DNA of 64,000 nucleotides from Bradyrhizobium sp. 1 (GCF_023073315.1 NZ_JADPJH010000014.1:471952-535951), one strand, 5' to 3'; shown: positions 7,470 to 16,801, counted from the stretch's first letter. Numbers and translations: made by a program. The notes: generated from the letters alone by a model not told the origin.

Positions 7470-9917
7470 TTGAACGATCCTTTGCCCGAGACCATCGCCG
7501 CCGAAAGGCTGCGCCAGCACCTCGAAGACATCGCGCGGGAGCGCGACAACGCCTATCGCGCGCTCCAGGAGCGCGAGGCCGAGCTCGCGCGCGTCCAGCG
7601 CATCGGCAAGGTCGGCGGCCTCGAGGTCGACTTCCGCGAGGGTTTCAAGAACCGCCGATCGCCTGAATATCTGATGATCCACGGCCTGCCGCCTGAGGCC
7701 GCCGATGAACCGCACGAGGACTGGGTCACCCGCATCCATCCGGACGACCGCGACGCCACGGTGAAACACTTCTTCGAGGTGCTTTCCGGGACCAGCGAGG
7801 ATTACACCGCCGAATATCGCATCATCCGTCCGAGCGACGGGAAGACCCGCTGGATCCGTGTCCTCGCCAAGATCGAACGCGACGCGGACGGCCGCGCCAT
7901 CCGCCTCGTCGGCGCCCATATCGACATCACCGGCCAGGCGCTGGCGCGCGAGACGCTGCGCGAGAGCGAGGAGCGTTTCCGGCTGATCGCCGACAGCGCG
8001 CCGGTGCCGATCTGGGTGACAAAGCTCGACCGCACGCGGTCGTTCGCCAACCAGGCCTATGTCGACTTCGTCGGCCTGCCCTACGACCAGGCCATCGCCT
8101 TCGACTGGCGCAAGGTGCTGCATCCGGACGACCTGCCGCATGTCTTGCAGCAATCCGTCCAGGGCGAAGCGTCGCTCAAACCGTTCGCGCTGGAGGCGCG
8201 CTACAAGGATTCCTCCGGCGAATGGCGCTGGCTGCGTTCGGAATCGCAGCCGCGTTGGGACCCCACCGGCAAGCATATCGGCTTCATCGGCGTCGCCCAC
8301 GACATCACCGCGGCAAAGCAGGCCGAGATCGAACTCCGCCAGCTCAACGAGACGCTGGAGCAGCGTATCGTCGAGCGCACCGCCGAGCTTGAATCCAACG
8401 AGGCACGCCTGCGCGCGATCCTGGAGACCAGCAACCAGTACCAGGGTCTGGTCAACCTCAGGGGCGAATTGCTCTACGCCAACAACACCGTGCTCGACGG
8501 CGTCAAGGCGAGCTCCGAGGACGTGATCGGCAAGCTGCTGTGGGAAACACCCTGGTTCACAGGCACCCACGGCATGAGCGCGACCGTGCGCAAGGCCTTC
8601 GACACGGTCCTCAAGGGCGAAGCGGTGCGGATGGAGATGCGCTTGCGCCTTCCCATTGGCGAGCGCGATTTCGAGTTCGGCATGCGCCCCGTGCTCGACC
8701 GCCACGGCAACATCACCGGCGCGGTGCCGGAAGCCGTCGACATTACCGAACGCCGCCGCGGCGAAGAGGCGCTGCGGCAATCGCAGAAGATGGAGGCAAT
8801 CGGCCAGCTCACCGGCGGCGTCGCCCACGACTTCAACAACCTCCTCACCATCATCCGCTCGGCGACCGATTTCCTGCGCCGTCGCGAACTGCCGGAGGAG
8901 CGCCGCCGCCGCTATGTCGACGCCATCTCCGACACTGTCGAGCGCGCCTCGAAGCTGACCGCGCAGCTTCTGGCCTTCGCGCGCCGGCAGCCCCTGAAGC
9001 CGCAGATCTTCAACGTCGGCAGCCAGGTCGAGGCCGTCGCGCAACTGGTCCGGCCGCTGGTCGGAGGCCGCATCGAGATCGTCGTCGAAATCGACGATGC
9101 CGATTGCTTCACCGTCGCCGACATCGCGCAATTCGAGACCGCGCTGATCAACCTTGCCATCAACGCCCGCGACGCCATGGATGGCGAAGGCCGTCTCACC
9201 ATCGCCGTGCGCAAGGTCACGGGCATCCCCAGCCTGCGCGCGCAATCGGCGCGCGGCGGCGACTATGTCGCGATCTCGGTGGCGGACACCGGCAGCGGCA
9301 TCGCACCTGAGAACATCGACGCCATTTTCGAGCCGTTCTTCACCACCAAGGAGGTCGGCAAGGGCACCGGCCTCGGCCTCAGCCAGGCATTCGGCTTCGC
9401 AAAGCAGTCCGAAGGCGACATTGCGGTGACGAGCACGCAAGGCAAAGGCGCGACCTTCACGATCTACCTGCCGCAGGCGCAGAGCCCGGCCGCCGAGAAG
9501 GAAGCCGCAGCGCTGACCAGCGAGACCTCGACCAGCGGGCGCGGCTATCGCGTGCTCGTGGTCGAGGACAATGACGATGTCGGCCAGTTCTCGACAGAGC
9601 TTCTGGAAGACCTCGGCTATGTCGTCCGCCGCGTCGCCAACGCCAATGCCGCCCTTGCGATCCTCGGCGAGAACGAATTTGCGGTCGATCTGGTATTCTC
9701 CGACGTCATCATGCCAGGCATGAACGGTGTCGAGCTCGCCGGCATCATCCGCGAGCGCTATCCGGGCCTGCCCGTCGTGCTCACCTCCGGCTACAGCAAC
9801 GTGCTCGCGGAGAACGCCCATCGAGGGTTCGAGCTGATCCAGAAGCCGTATTCGGTGGAGTCGCTGTCGCGCATCCTGCGCAAGGCGATCACGGAGAAGC
9901 TGTCGGTGGCGCGGTGA
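7470..9917 (+). CDS. Multi-PAS hybrid histidine kinase with receiver
   Basis: An 815-residue soluble kinase. A short N-terminal coiled coil (10-45) precedes three PAS regions (about 50-150, 170-285, 325-430), with a coiled-coil linker LRQLNETLEQRIVERTAEL between the second and third. The kinase core follows: [15 protein letters not shown] with His453, N-box NLAINARDAM, DTGSGIA and GTGLGLS, then a receiver with Asp745 in FSDVIMPG. The core closely resembles that of the kinase at 1189-2709, suggesting paralogy. The only in-frame start before the conserved region is TTG at 7470. No membrane segment and no adjacent response regulator. Confidence 0.9.
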   Translation: MNDPLPETIAAERLRQHLEDIARERDNAYRALQEREAELARVQRIGKVGGLEVDFREGFKNRRSPEYLMIHGLPPEAADEPHEDWVTRIHPDDRDATVKHFFEVLSGTSEDYTAEYRIIRPSDGKTRWIRVLAKIERDADGRAIRLVGAHIDITGQALARETLRESEERFRLIADSAPVPIWVTKLDRTRSFANQAYVDFVGLPYDQAIAFDWRKVLHPDDLPHVLQQSVQGEASLKPFALEARYKDSSGEWRWLRSESQPRWDPTGKHIGFIGVAHDITAAKQAEIELRQLNETLEQRIVERTAELESNEARLRAILETSNQYQGLVNLRGELLYANNTVLDGVKASSEDVIGKLLWETPWFTGTHGMSATVRKAFDTVLKGEAVRMEMRLRLPIGERDFEFGMRPVLDRHGNITGAVPEAVDITERRRGEEALRQSQKMEAIGQLTGGVAHDFNNLLTIIRSATDFLRRRELPEERRRRYVDAISDTVERASKLTAQLLAFARRQPLKPQIFNVGSQVEAVAQLVRPLVGGRIEIVVEIDDADCFTVADIAQFETALINLAINARDAMDGEGRLTIAVRKVTGIPSLRAQSARGGDYVAISVADTGSGIAPENIDAIFEPFFTTKEVGKGTGLGLSQAFGFAKQSEGDIAVTSTQGKGATFTIYLPQAQSPAAEKEAAALTSETSTSGRGYRVLVVEDNDDVGQFSTELLEDLGYVVRRVANANAALAILGENEFAVDLVFSDVIMPGMNGVELAGIIRERYPGLPVVLTSGYSNVLAENAHRGFELIQKPYSVESLSRILRKAITEKLSVAR

Positions 9918-9949
9918 GAATGAACATCGCGAGACGCCTCCACAGATTC

Positions 9950-10036
9950 CGTCATTGCGAGCGCAGCGAAGCAATCCAGAATCATTCGGCGGCGGCAGTC
10001 TGGATTGCTTCGTCGCAAGAGCTCCTCGCAATGACG
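9950..10036. repeat. Dispersed palindromic repeat (CGTCATTGCGAG type)
   Basis: An 87-base element with perfect 12-base terminal inverted repeats CGTCATTGCGAG/CTCGCAATGACG and an inner 14-base pair CGAAGCAATCCAGA/TCTGGATTGCTTCG. It lies between the hybrid kinase and the small DMT gene. I recognise the terminal sequence as a frequent extragenic repeat in Bradyrhizobium and Rhodopseudomonas; copy number cannot be checked here. Confidence 0.8.
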
Positions 10037-10076
10037 GCGCTATCGCGCCGCCCAACCCGACAGGCTTTTGAAGGTT

Positions 10077-10517
10077 ATGAAATCCGCCCTCCTCTCCACC
10101 TGGCAAACCTGGGCGCTGCTATCCGCCTGCTTCGCCGCACTGACCGCGATCTTCGCCAAGATCGGCGTCGAGAACATCAATCCGGATCTGGCCACCTTCA
10201 TCCGCACCATCGTGGTGCTGCTCGCCTTCTCGGTGCTACTGTTCTTCACTGGCCAGTTCGCGGTTCCTTCGGCGGTCTCGTCGAAGACATGGATGTTCCT
10301 GGTGCTGTCGGGGCTTGCGACTGGAGCGTCATGGCTTTGTTATTTTCGTGCGCTGAAGCTCGGTCCCGCCACGCTGGTGGCGCCGATCGACAAGCTCAGC
10401 GTCGTGCTGGTCGCGCTTTTCGCCTTCACCTTTCTCGGCGAGCGGCCGAGCGCGCAGGGCTGGGTCGGCATCGCCATGATCGGCGCCGGCGCGGTGCTGC
10501 TGGCGGTGAAGTTTTGA
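10077..10517 (+). CDS. Small single-domain EamA/DMT transporter
   Basis: A 146-residue inner-membrane protein with five predicted hydrophobic helices and one EamA repeat, about half the length of usual ten-helix DMT proteins. It carries the typical end FTFLGERPSAQGWVGIAMIGAGAVLL. Single-repeat DMT proteins usually work as dimers; no partner gene is adjacent. The ATG is preferred over a TTG nine bases upstream. Substrate unknown. It follows the dispersed repeat at 9950-10036, which separates it from the kinase. Confidence 0.82.
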   Translation: MKSALLSTWQTWALLSACFAALTAIFAKIGVENINPDLATFIRTIVVLLAFSVLLFFTGQFAVPSAVSSKTWMFLVLSGLATGASWLCYFRALKLGPATLVAPIDKLSVVLVALFAFTFLGERPSAQGWVGIAMIGAGAVLLAVKF

Positions 10518-10584
10518 GGCGGAACAAAGCGGGCGTGAGATCGGTTTCTGCCGGGACGCTTCCCAGCCTCGATCGAGAAAATCG

Positions 10585-11855
10585 ATGTCGCGCGAAAACC
10601 CGGATCAGGCAAGGCAGGCAGGTCGTGCGCTGGATGCGGCCAACTTCTTCCTTGCCGATGTCCGAGATGGACTAGGTCCGTATCTCGCCGTCTATCTCCT
10701 CACCGAGCAACGCTGGGACGAGGCGCGGATCGGCCTCGTGATGTCGATCGCGATCATCGCCGGCATCGTGGCGCAGACGCCGGCGGGTGCACTCGTCGAC
10801 GCCACGCGGGCGAAACGGCTGGTGATGGTTGTCGCCGCCATCATGGTGACGTTCGCCTCGCTGTCGCTGCCCCTGTTTCCGAACTTCGGGCCGGTCGCGA
10901 TCTCGCAGGGCATCGCGCAGGCCGCGGCCGTCATCTTTCCGCCGGCGATCGCCGCCGTCTCGCTCGGCATCTTTGGCCATGCCGCCTTCACCCGGCGGAT
11001 CGGCCGTAACGAGACGTTCAATCACGCCGGCAACGCGGTCGCAGCCGGGCTCGCAGGACTCACCGCTTACTGGTTCGGCCCGACCGTCGTGTTTTACCTT
11101 CTCGCCATCATGGCGATCGCGAGCCTCGTCAGCATCCTTGCGATCCCGGAACGGGCCATCGACCACGACCTTGCCCGCGGGTTGCACGACGCCGGCGCTG
11201 CGCGCCTCCAAGAACAGCCGTCCGGCCTCGCCGTGCTGCTGACCTGCCGCCCCCTGCTCGTCTTCGCAATCTGCGTGCTGCTGTTTCACCTCTCTAACGC
11301 GGCCATGCTGCCGCTGGTCGGACAAAAGCTCGCGCTCCAGGACAAGAACATGGGCACCAGCCTGATGTCGGCCTGCATCGTCGCCGCGCAATTGGTGATG
11401 GTTCCGTTCGCGATGCTGGTCGGTGCGAAGGCTGACCGCTGGGGCCATAAGCGCTCCTCGCCGCATTGCTGATCCTGCCGCTTCGGGGAGCGCTCTATAC
11501 GCTCTCGGACAATCGGTTCTGGCTGGTCGGCGTGCAGCTTCTCGATGGCGTCGGCGCCGGTATTTTTGGCGCGATCTTCCCCGTCATCGTCGCCGACCTC
11601 ATGCGCAACACCGGCCGATTCAACGTCGCGCAAGGCGCCGTCATCACTGCGCAAAGCATCGGCGCGGCACTGTCGACGACACTGGCCGGGCTCGTTGTGG
11701 TCGGCGCCGGTTACAGCGCCGCGTTCATCACGCTCGGCGCGGTCGCGGCGGTCGGCGCCGTCGTCTGCCTCCTCGCCTTGCCCGAGACGCGGCATGGCGA
11801 CCTCCCGGGACAAGGGAAGACAGCGGCTCCAGCATCGGTTATCGCTGCCGAATGA
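10585..11855 (+). pseudogene. MFS transporter interrupted by a frameshift near 11452
   Basis: The first part (10585-11472) encodes about nine membrane helices of a major facilitator protein ending in KADRWGHKR, then runs out of frame and stops. The continuation is in another frame from 11454 (LLAALLILPLRGALYTL) to the stop at 11855. One missing base in the AAGCGCTCCTC context (an expected AAG CCG CTC CTC) would restore a single protein of about 423 residues with the usual twelve helices. The gene is therefore either a recent pseudogene or carries an assembly error; codon use on both sides looks intact. Substrate unknown. Confidence 0.85.
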
Positions 11856-11876
11856 AACCCACTTCAAGGATTGAAC

Positions 11877-13127
11877 GTGCCGTCTGACGCCATCTGGGCC
11901 TGGAGCATCATCGTCGCCGCGACCGCGGGCGTCATCATCCGTCCCTTTAGGCTGCCGGAGGCGATCTGGGCCGTCATCGGCGCCGCGGCGCTGGTGCTGC
12001 CGGGCTTCCTGCCCTGGCAGGACGCGCTTCTCGGCATCGAGAAAGGCCTCGACGTCTATCTCTTCCTGATCGGCATGATGCTGATCGCCGAACTCGCCCG
12101 GCTCGAGGGCCTGTTCGACTATCTCGCAGCCCTAGCGGTGGAATACGCAGGCGGCTCGCCGCAGCGGCTGTTCCTGCTGATCTATCTCGTCGGCACTGTC
12201 GTCACCGTGCTGCTCTCCAACGACGCCACCGCGATCGTGCTGACGCCCGCCGTCTACGCCGCGACGCGCGCAGCCGGCGCAAAACCGCTGCCTTATCTGT
12301 TCGTCTGCGCCTTTATTGCGAATGCCGCGAGCTTCGTGCTGCCGATCTCAAATCCGGCCAATCTCGTCGTGTTCGGCGCGCACATGCCGCAACTGACGGA
12401 ATGGCTGCGCCTGTTCGCCCTGCCCTCGGCGGCTTCGATCCTGCTCACCTATGTCGTGCTGCGTCTGACCCAGCACCGTGCATTGAAGGAGGAGACTATC
12501 GCACGCAGCGTGCCGCATCCAAAGCTCGGCCTCGGTGGCAAGCTCACGGCCGCCGGCATCGTCGCGATCGGCGTCGTGCTGGTCACAGCGTCTGCGCTGG
12601 ACAAGCAGCTGGGCTTGCCGACCTTCATCTGCGGGATGGTGACGGCCGCGATCGTGCTGCTGATCAGCCGGCAATCGCCGCTGCCCGTATTGAAAGGCGT
12701 TTCCTGGAGCGTGCTTCCGCTGGTCGGCGGTCTCTTCGTGATGGTGGAGGCGCTGATCAAGACCGGCGTGATCGGACAGCTCAGCGCGCTGCTGCACCAG
12801 GCGGTGGCGCAATCCGTGCCGCAGGCCGCCTGGAGCGTCGGCATCGCGACGGGGATCGCCACCAACATCGCGAACAATCTGCCGGTCGGCCTCGTCGCAG
12901 GTTCGGTTGCCGCCAGCGATCACCTCCCCGCGCCCGTCGTCAGCGCCATTCTGATCGGCGTCGATCTCGGCCCTAATCTGTCGGTGACAGGCTCGCTCGC
13001 GACCATCCTGTGGCTGGTCGCACTCCGCCGCGAAAAGATCGAGGTCGGCGCCTGGCGGTTCCTCAAGCTCGGACTGTTGGTGACACCGCCGGCCCTGATC
13101 GCGGCCTTGGCCGCCGCGATCAGGTAA
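11877..13127 (+). CDS. ArsB/NhaD-type (ion transporter superfamily) permease
   Basis: A 416-residue polytopic inner-membrane protein with about eleven hydrophobic helices. Conserved segments match arsenite permeases: FLIGMMLIAELAR, TVLLSNDATAIVLTPAV, SFVLPISNPANLVVFG and GVDLGPNLSVTGSLATILW. I start at GTG 11877, six bases after AAGGA, rather than at the TTG directly abutting it. No arsR or arsC gene is adjacent, so the arsenite assignment is family-based only; other anions are possible. It follows the frameshifted MFS gene by 21 bases and converges on the MFS gene at 13222, sharing a strong hairpin. Confidence 0.83.
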   Translation: MPSDAIWAWSIIVAATAGVIIRPFRLPEAIWAVIGAAALVLPGFLPWQDALLGIEKGLDVYLFLIGMMLIAELARLEGLFDYLAALAVEYAGGSPQRLFLLIYLVGTVVTVLLSNDATAIVLTPAVYAATRAAGAKPLPYLFVCAFIANAASFVLPISNPANLVVFGAHMPQLTEWLRLFALPSAASILLTYVVLRLTQHRALKEETIARSVPHPKLGLGGKLTAAGIVAIGVVLVTASALDKQLGLPTFICGMVTAAIVLLISRQSPLPVLKGVSWSVLPLVGGLFVMVEALIKTGVIGQLSALLHQAVAQSVPQAAWSVGIATGIATNIANNLPVGLVAGSVAASDHLPAPVVSAILIGVDLGPNLSVTGSLATILWLVALRREKIEVGAWRFLKLGLLVTPPALIAALAAAIR

Positions 13128-13130
13128 CGC

Positions 13131-13180
13131 GAGCATGATCCGGAAAAGTGTGCAGCGGTTTTCCCGGCAAGATCATGCTC
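13131..13180. repeat. Dispersed palindromic repeat (GAGCATGATC type)
   Basis: A 50-base element bounded by perfect 10-base inverted repeats GAGCATGATC/GATCATGCTC. I recognise it as a common short extragenic repeat of Bradyrhizobium. It sits between convergent genes, next to the terminator hairpin. Confidence 0.75.
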
Positions 13181-13220
13181 AAATAAAAGACTAAGGCGCG
13201 ATGAGATCATCGCGCCTTAG
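13181..13220 (-). terminator. Perfect 14-bp hairpin terminator between convergent genes
   Basis: CTAAGGCGCGATGA (13191-13204) pairs perfectly with TCATCGCGCCTTAG (13207-13220). Read on the minus strand the stem is followed by TCTTTTATTT, a classical intrinsic terminator for the MFS gene. The stem can also stop transcripts from the ArsB-like gene on the plus strand. Confidence 0.85.
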
Positions 13221-13221
13221 A

Positions 13222-14586
13222 TCAGTCGTTCTCGTAGCCGTAGACTTCCGGCAGGATGAAGATTGCGGCGAGCAATCCGATCGTCGGGAAGATCGCGACC
13301 ATCAGCGTGGCATTGGCCTGGCCGATCGCAGCGAACACCGTCGGGAACAGGAAGATCGCCAGGAACGACGGCAGCTTCACGAACATGTAGGCGAAGCCGC
13401 TGGCGGTGCCGCGATATTTCGGCTTGGCGACCATGGTCGGGATCGTCATGCAGTTCGAGGCGTCCCAATAGTGCCCCCACAACATGGCGGCGGCCGCGAA
13501 CGGCAGCAGGATCTTGTTGTCGGTGTAGAGCGCGAAGGCCGCGACCAGCAGCGAGGCCAGCACGATCGAGAAGCCCGCGATCGCGATGCCGCGATGGCCG
13601 ATCTTCGGCGTCAGCAGCGGCCCGACCCAGCCCGACAATGCGGCGAACGAGAACAGCGCCATCGTCACCAGGTTGATGCCGAGCACGCTCGACACGCCAA
13701 CCATCACGAACAGCACCGGCAGGTAGAACGCGAAGGTCGAGAACTCGCTGCCTTGCGCAAAACAGGCGATCCAGCCGTAGATCGTGGCGCGCCAGCGGAT
13801 CGGATCCTTCTTGAGATCGGCGATGAAGGCACGCGTGCTGACCTTCGGCACTTGCACGTCCTGGTCGGGCAGCATGGCAAGATCGTCGTTGAACATCTCG
13901 CGCGCCACCTTCTTGGCCTCGCGATAGCGTCCCTTCTGCACCAGCCACACCGCCGTCTCCGGCACGTCGTGACGCATGATCAGGATGATCAGCGCCGGCA
14001 CCGCTCCGAGGCCCAGCGTCACCCGCCACAGCATCTCGTGCTGGATGTCGAGCAGCAGGAAGATCACGATGACGCCGATGGTCAGGACCTCGCCGACGGC
14101 GAACATGAACTGCCAGCGATTGCCCATGACCTCGCGCTCACCCTTGGCCATGGATTCCATGATGTAGGTGTAGCCGGTCGAGATGTCCGAGCCGAGCGGA
14201 ACGCCGAGCAGGAAGCGGATCACGATGAGCCAGGTCACGTTCGGCACGAAGGCCTGCGCCAGCGCCAGCACGATGAACATCACCATCGTGATCAGGAACA
14301 TCACGCGGCGGCCGATCTTGTCGGACAGCCAGCCGCCGAGCAGCGCGCCGATCAGCGCGCCACCCTGCGTGCCCGCCGCGGCGAGACCCAGCATCAGCGG
14401 ATCGGGATTGTACTGCTCCTTGATGAAGATCAGCACGAAGGCGATCGAATAGAGATCCCAGGCCTCGACCAGGATCGAGGCCATCATCAGCCAACCGACC
14501 TTGTTGCCCTTGGGACTGTAGTTGGTAATGAGATAGCGGACCGCGGCTTCGCTCGCGGTCGGTTGTGGCACGGCCATCGTCGACAT
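13222..14586 (-). CDS. MFS transporter, probable hexonate/sugar-acid uptake
   Basis: A 454-residue inner-membrane protein with twelve predicted helices and MFS motif A as GGWLSDKIGRR between helices 2 and 3. A second signature, PETAVWLVQKGRYREAKK, is typical of the sugar/metabolite:H+ symporter subfamilies. The ATG at 14586 follows AGAGGA. It lies directly downstream of a GntR regulator on the same strand and divergent from dehydratase and dehydrogenase genes for sugar acids, so uptake of the substrate of that pathway is the natural inference. The exact solute is unknown. Confidence 0.85.
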   Translation of the reverse strand: MSTMAVPQPTASEAAVRYLITNYSPKGNKVGWLMMASILVEAWDLYSIAFVLIFIKEQYNPDPLMLGLAAAGTQGGALIGALLGGWLSDKIGRRVMFLITMVMFIVLALAQAFVPNVTWLIVIRFLLGVPLGSDISTGYTYIMESMAKGEREVMGNRWQFMFAVGEVLTIGVIVIFLLLDIQHEMLWRVTLGLGAVPALIILIMRHDVPETAVWLVQKGRYREAKKVAREMFNDDLAMLPDQDVQVPKVSTRAFIADLKKDPIRWRATIYGWIACFAQGSEFSTFAFYLPVLFVMVGVSSVLGINLVTMALFSFAALSGWVGPLLTPKIGHRGIAIAGFSIVLASLLVAAFALYTDNKILLPFAAAAMLWGHYWDASNCMTIPTMVAKPKYRGTASGFAYMFVKLPSFLAIFLFPTVFAAIGQANATLMVAIFPTIGLLAAIFILPEVYGYEND

Positions 14587-14614
14587 GTTTGGTCCTCTCT
14601 TCAAAACTCTTTAC

Positions 14615-14659
14615 GCGCCAAGTACTTTTTAAGCACCAAGCACTTTTTAAGCGCCAAGC
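14615..14659. repeat. 18-bp tandem repeat carrying the GntR gene's stop codon
   Basis: Units at 14615-14632 and 14633-14650 plus half a unit to 14659 share the form GCGCCAAGTACTTTTTAA. On the minus strand each unit encodes LGA followed by TAA and AAA, so the last codons and stop of the GntR gene are repeated three times in frame. It fills the gap between the GntR and MFS genes. Confidence 0.85.
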
Positions 14660-15414
14660 AGCGGCTCGATGCTGCAATCGAGCAGGCGCGGGTCGATGCC
14701 GGCCTCCATGCCCGTGAACATCTGGTCCATGTAGTCGATCAATGCATCGCTCGCCTTCACGGCATCCTCGACGCGGCGGCCGGCGACGGCTGCGAGAATG
14801 GCGAGATGATGATCGATCGTGCCTGACAGGTCGGCCTGCCCCGGCATGAAGCGATGGTGGATGTAGCCAATGCGTCGGTACAGCGTGTGCAGCGGCCGCA
14901 GCGTATGCACCAGGAAGGGCTCGCCGGCGGACTCCAGCACCAACGCGTCGATGCGGCGATCGATGCTGTTGAATTCGTCCAGCGTCAGCGTGGCGCGGCG
15001 CTCGCGCAGCAGACGGTCGATGTGCAGCGCCTGATTGCGATGCGACAGGCTGGCGCGATCGGCCGCAAGGCGGATCACGAAACGCTCCATGTCGCGGCGG
15101 AGGCCAAGCAGCATCCGCTCACGCGCGAGATCAATCGGCGCGATGTGCAGGCCGTGGCGCGGACGGATGATGATGAGCGTATCGGCGGAGAGACGATTGA
15201 CGGCGTGATGTACCGGCGTGCGCCCGAAGCCGGTGATGTGCTGCAACTCCAGCATCGTCATGAATTGTCCGGGCTTGAGCTCGCAATGGACGAGGAGCTC
15301 TTCGATCCTCTGATAGGCCAGCTCGAAGAAGTTGAGACGGTTGCGCCGCGAGGGCTTGCCCTCGCCGTCGTCGTCGTGTCTCACCACCTCGAGCGCGCGC
15401 TTGCGGCGTGCCAT
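14647..15414 (-). CDS. GntR-family (FCD-type) transcriptional regulator
   Basis: A 255-residue repressor-like protein. The winged helix (about residues 30-95) reads FELAYQRIEELLVHCELKPGQ then LQHITGFGRTPVHHAVNRLSADTLIIIRPRHGLHI, the hallmark GntR pattern. The C-terminal helical effector domain (about 105-240) resembles FCD domains, which bind organic or sugar acids through a metal. The start has GGGAGAG upstream. It is the first gene of a probable GntR-MFS operon and is divergent from the dehydratase operon; two palindromic sites lie between them. It likely senses the hexonate substrate or an intermediate. Confidence 0.88.
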   Translation of the reverse strand: MARRKRALEVVRHDDDGEGKPSRRNRLNFFELAYQRIEELLVHCELKPGQFMTMLELQHITGFGRTPVHHAVNRLSADTLIIIRPRHGLHIAPIDLARERMLLGLRRDMERFVIRLAADRASLSHRNQALHIDRLLRERRATLTLDEFNSIDRRIDALVLESAGEPFLVHTLRPLHTLYRRIGYIHHRFMPGQADLSGTIDHHLAILAAVAGRRVEDAVKASDALIDYMDQMFTGMEAGIDPRLLDCSIEPLLGA

Positions 15415-15484
15415 GTTGTTCTCTCCCGTCAGCCCGCGCTCTCGTTGCAGGGTGGCGCCTTATTTGTCGCAGCCTTAAAACATG

Positions 15485-15537
15485 TTGTGATATATTACAA
15501 GCAGGCGTAAGACTTCCGCGCGCCCGCAACATGTTGC
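15485..15537. promoter_or_regulatory. Candidate GntR operators between divergent operons
   Basis: Two dyads lie in the 175-base divergent region. TTGTGATATATTACAA (15485-15500) is a 14/16 palindrome containing -10-like TATATT. GCAACATGTTGC (15526-15537) is a perfect 12-base palindrome, and its core AACATGTT recurs at 15479-15486. Sites of this kind between a GntR gene and its target operon usually bind that regulator; binding is inferred. Confidence 0.5.
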
Positions 15538-15589
15538 GGTGCGGCATAACAACGAGGCGCGAGGCGCCTGTGACGGGAGGATAATTGCT

Positions 15590-16789
15590 GTGAAGATTAC
15601 GTCGATCGAGACGCTGCGCACCGAGGAATTCTCCAACGTCATCTGGGTGCGCGTCCACACCGACACGGGCATGATCGGTCTCGGCGAAACCTTCTACGGC
15701 GCGGGCGCGGTCGAAGCGCAGATCCACGACACGTTTGCCGGCCGCCTGCTCGGCCGCAATCCCCTCCACATCGAAGCCATCCACCGCGACATGCTGAACC
15801 TGCCGATGGCGCAGTCCTCGACCGGCGTCGAATATCGCGCCGCGTCCGCCATCGACATCGCGTTGTGGGATTTGTTCGGCAAGGTCTGCAATCAGCCGGT
15901 GCACCAGATGCTCGGCGGCCTCTGCCGCGACAAGCAGCGCATCTACAACACCTGCGCCGGCACCCAATATGTCCGCTCGACCAATATCAGCCCGGTCGCG
16001 AACTGGAATCTCGGCGCTGCCAAAGGTCCCTATGAGGATCTCGACGGCTTCATGCACCACGCCGATGGGCTGGCCGAAAGCCTGCTCGAAAGCGGCATCT
16101 CGGCGATGAAGATCTGGCCGTTCGATCCGGCGGCACAGGAAAACAAGGGTCTCTACATCACCGCCGCGCAGATGAAGCAGGCGATCGAGCCGTTCGAGAA
16201 AATCCGCAAAGCCGTCGGCGACAAGATGGAGATCATGGTCGAGCTCCACTCATTGTGGAACCTGCCGACCGCCAAGCAGATCGCGCGCGCGCTCGAACCG
16301 TACAAGCCGACCTGGTACGAAGACCCGATCCGGATGAACTCGCCGCAGGCGCTGGCCGAATATGCGCGATCGACAGACGTCTGGGTCTGCGCCAGCGAGA
16401 CACTGGGCTCGCGCTTCCCCTACAAGGACATGCTCGACCGCGATGCCATGCATGTGGTGATGGCCGATCTGTGCTGGACCGGCGGCCTCACCGAGGGCCG
16501 CAAGATCGCGGCGATGGCCGAGACCTATCACCGTCCTTTCGCACCGCACGATTGCATCGGCCCGATCGGCTTCATCGCCGCCATCCACATGTCGTTCAGC
16601 CAGCCCAACACGCTGATCCAGGAATCCGTGCGCGCCTTCTACAAGGGCTGGTACAATGAACTCGTCACCACGATGCCTGTCATCAAGGACGGTTTTGTCT
16701 ATCCGATGGAAGGACCCGGCCTCGGCGTCGACCTTCTGCCCGCTGTATTCGGCCGCAGCGATCTCACCGTGCGCCGCTCCAACGCTTGA
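15590..16789 (+). CDS. Enolase-superfamily sugar-acid dehydratase (mandelate racemase subgroup)
   Basis: A 399-residue metal-dependent dehydratase. An N-terminal capping domain (1-120) is followed by a TIM barrel. Visible catalytic elements are MKIWPFD (base on strand 2), metal ligands in MVELHS, WYEDPI and ASETLG, DLCWTGG, and APHDCIGPIG with the likely general-acid/base His. The GTG start at 15590 has GGAGG nine bases upstream. It heads an operon with an IdnO-like SDR and an IdnD-like dehydrogenase. Together these suggest that it dehydrates D-gluconate or a related hexonate to a 2-keto-3-deoxy acid; the exact substrate needs enzymology, because members of this subgroup differ widely. Confidence 0.83.
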   Translation: MKITSIETLRTEEFSNVIWVRVHTDTGMIGLGETFYGAGAVEAQIHDTFAGRLLGRNPLHIEAIHRDMLNLPMAQSSTGVEYRAASAIDIALWDLFGKVCNQPVHQMLGGLCRDKQRIYNTCAGTQYVRSTNISPVANWNLGAAKGPYEDLDGFMHHADGLAESLLESGISAMKIWPFDPAAQENKGLYITAAQMKQAIEPFEKIRKAVGDKMEIMVELHSLWNLPTAKQIARALEPYKPTWYEDPIRMNSPQALAEYARSTDVWVCASETLGSRFPYKDMLDRDAMHVVMADLCWTGGLTEGRKIAAMAETYHRPFAPHDCIGPIGFIAAIHMSFSQPNTLIQESVRAFYKGWYNELVTTMPVIKDGFVYPMEGPGLGVDLLPAVFGRSDLTVRRSNA

Positions 16790-16801
16790 GGATCTTTTGA
16801 G

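Noticed and set aside
7446..10106. An 886-codon open frame on the minus strand across the hybrid kinase gene
   Set aside because: It is antisense to a clear PAS-kinase-receiver protein; its translation is low-complexity Arg/Asp/Gly/Ala sequence without any domain, as expected for a shadow frame in GC-rich DNA.
13201..14826. A 541-codon plus-strand frame across the MFS and GntR end
   Set aside because: Translation is His/Arg/Gln/Glu-rich without family; the opposite strand has a proper twelve-helix transporter.
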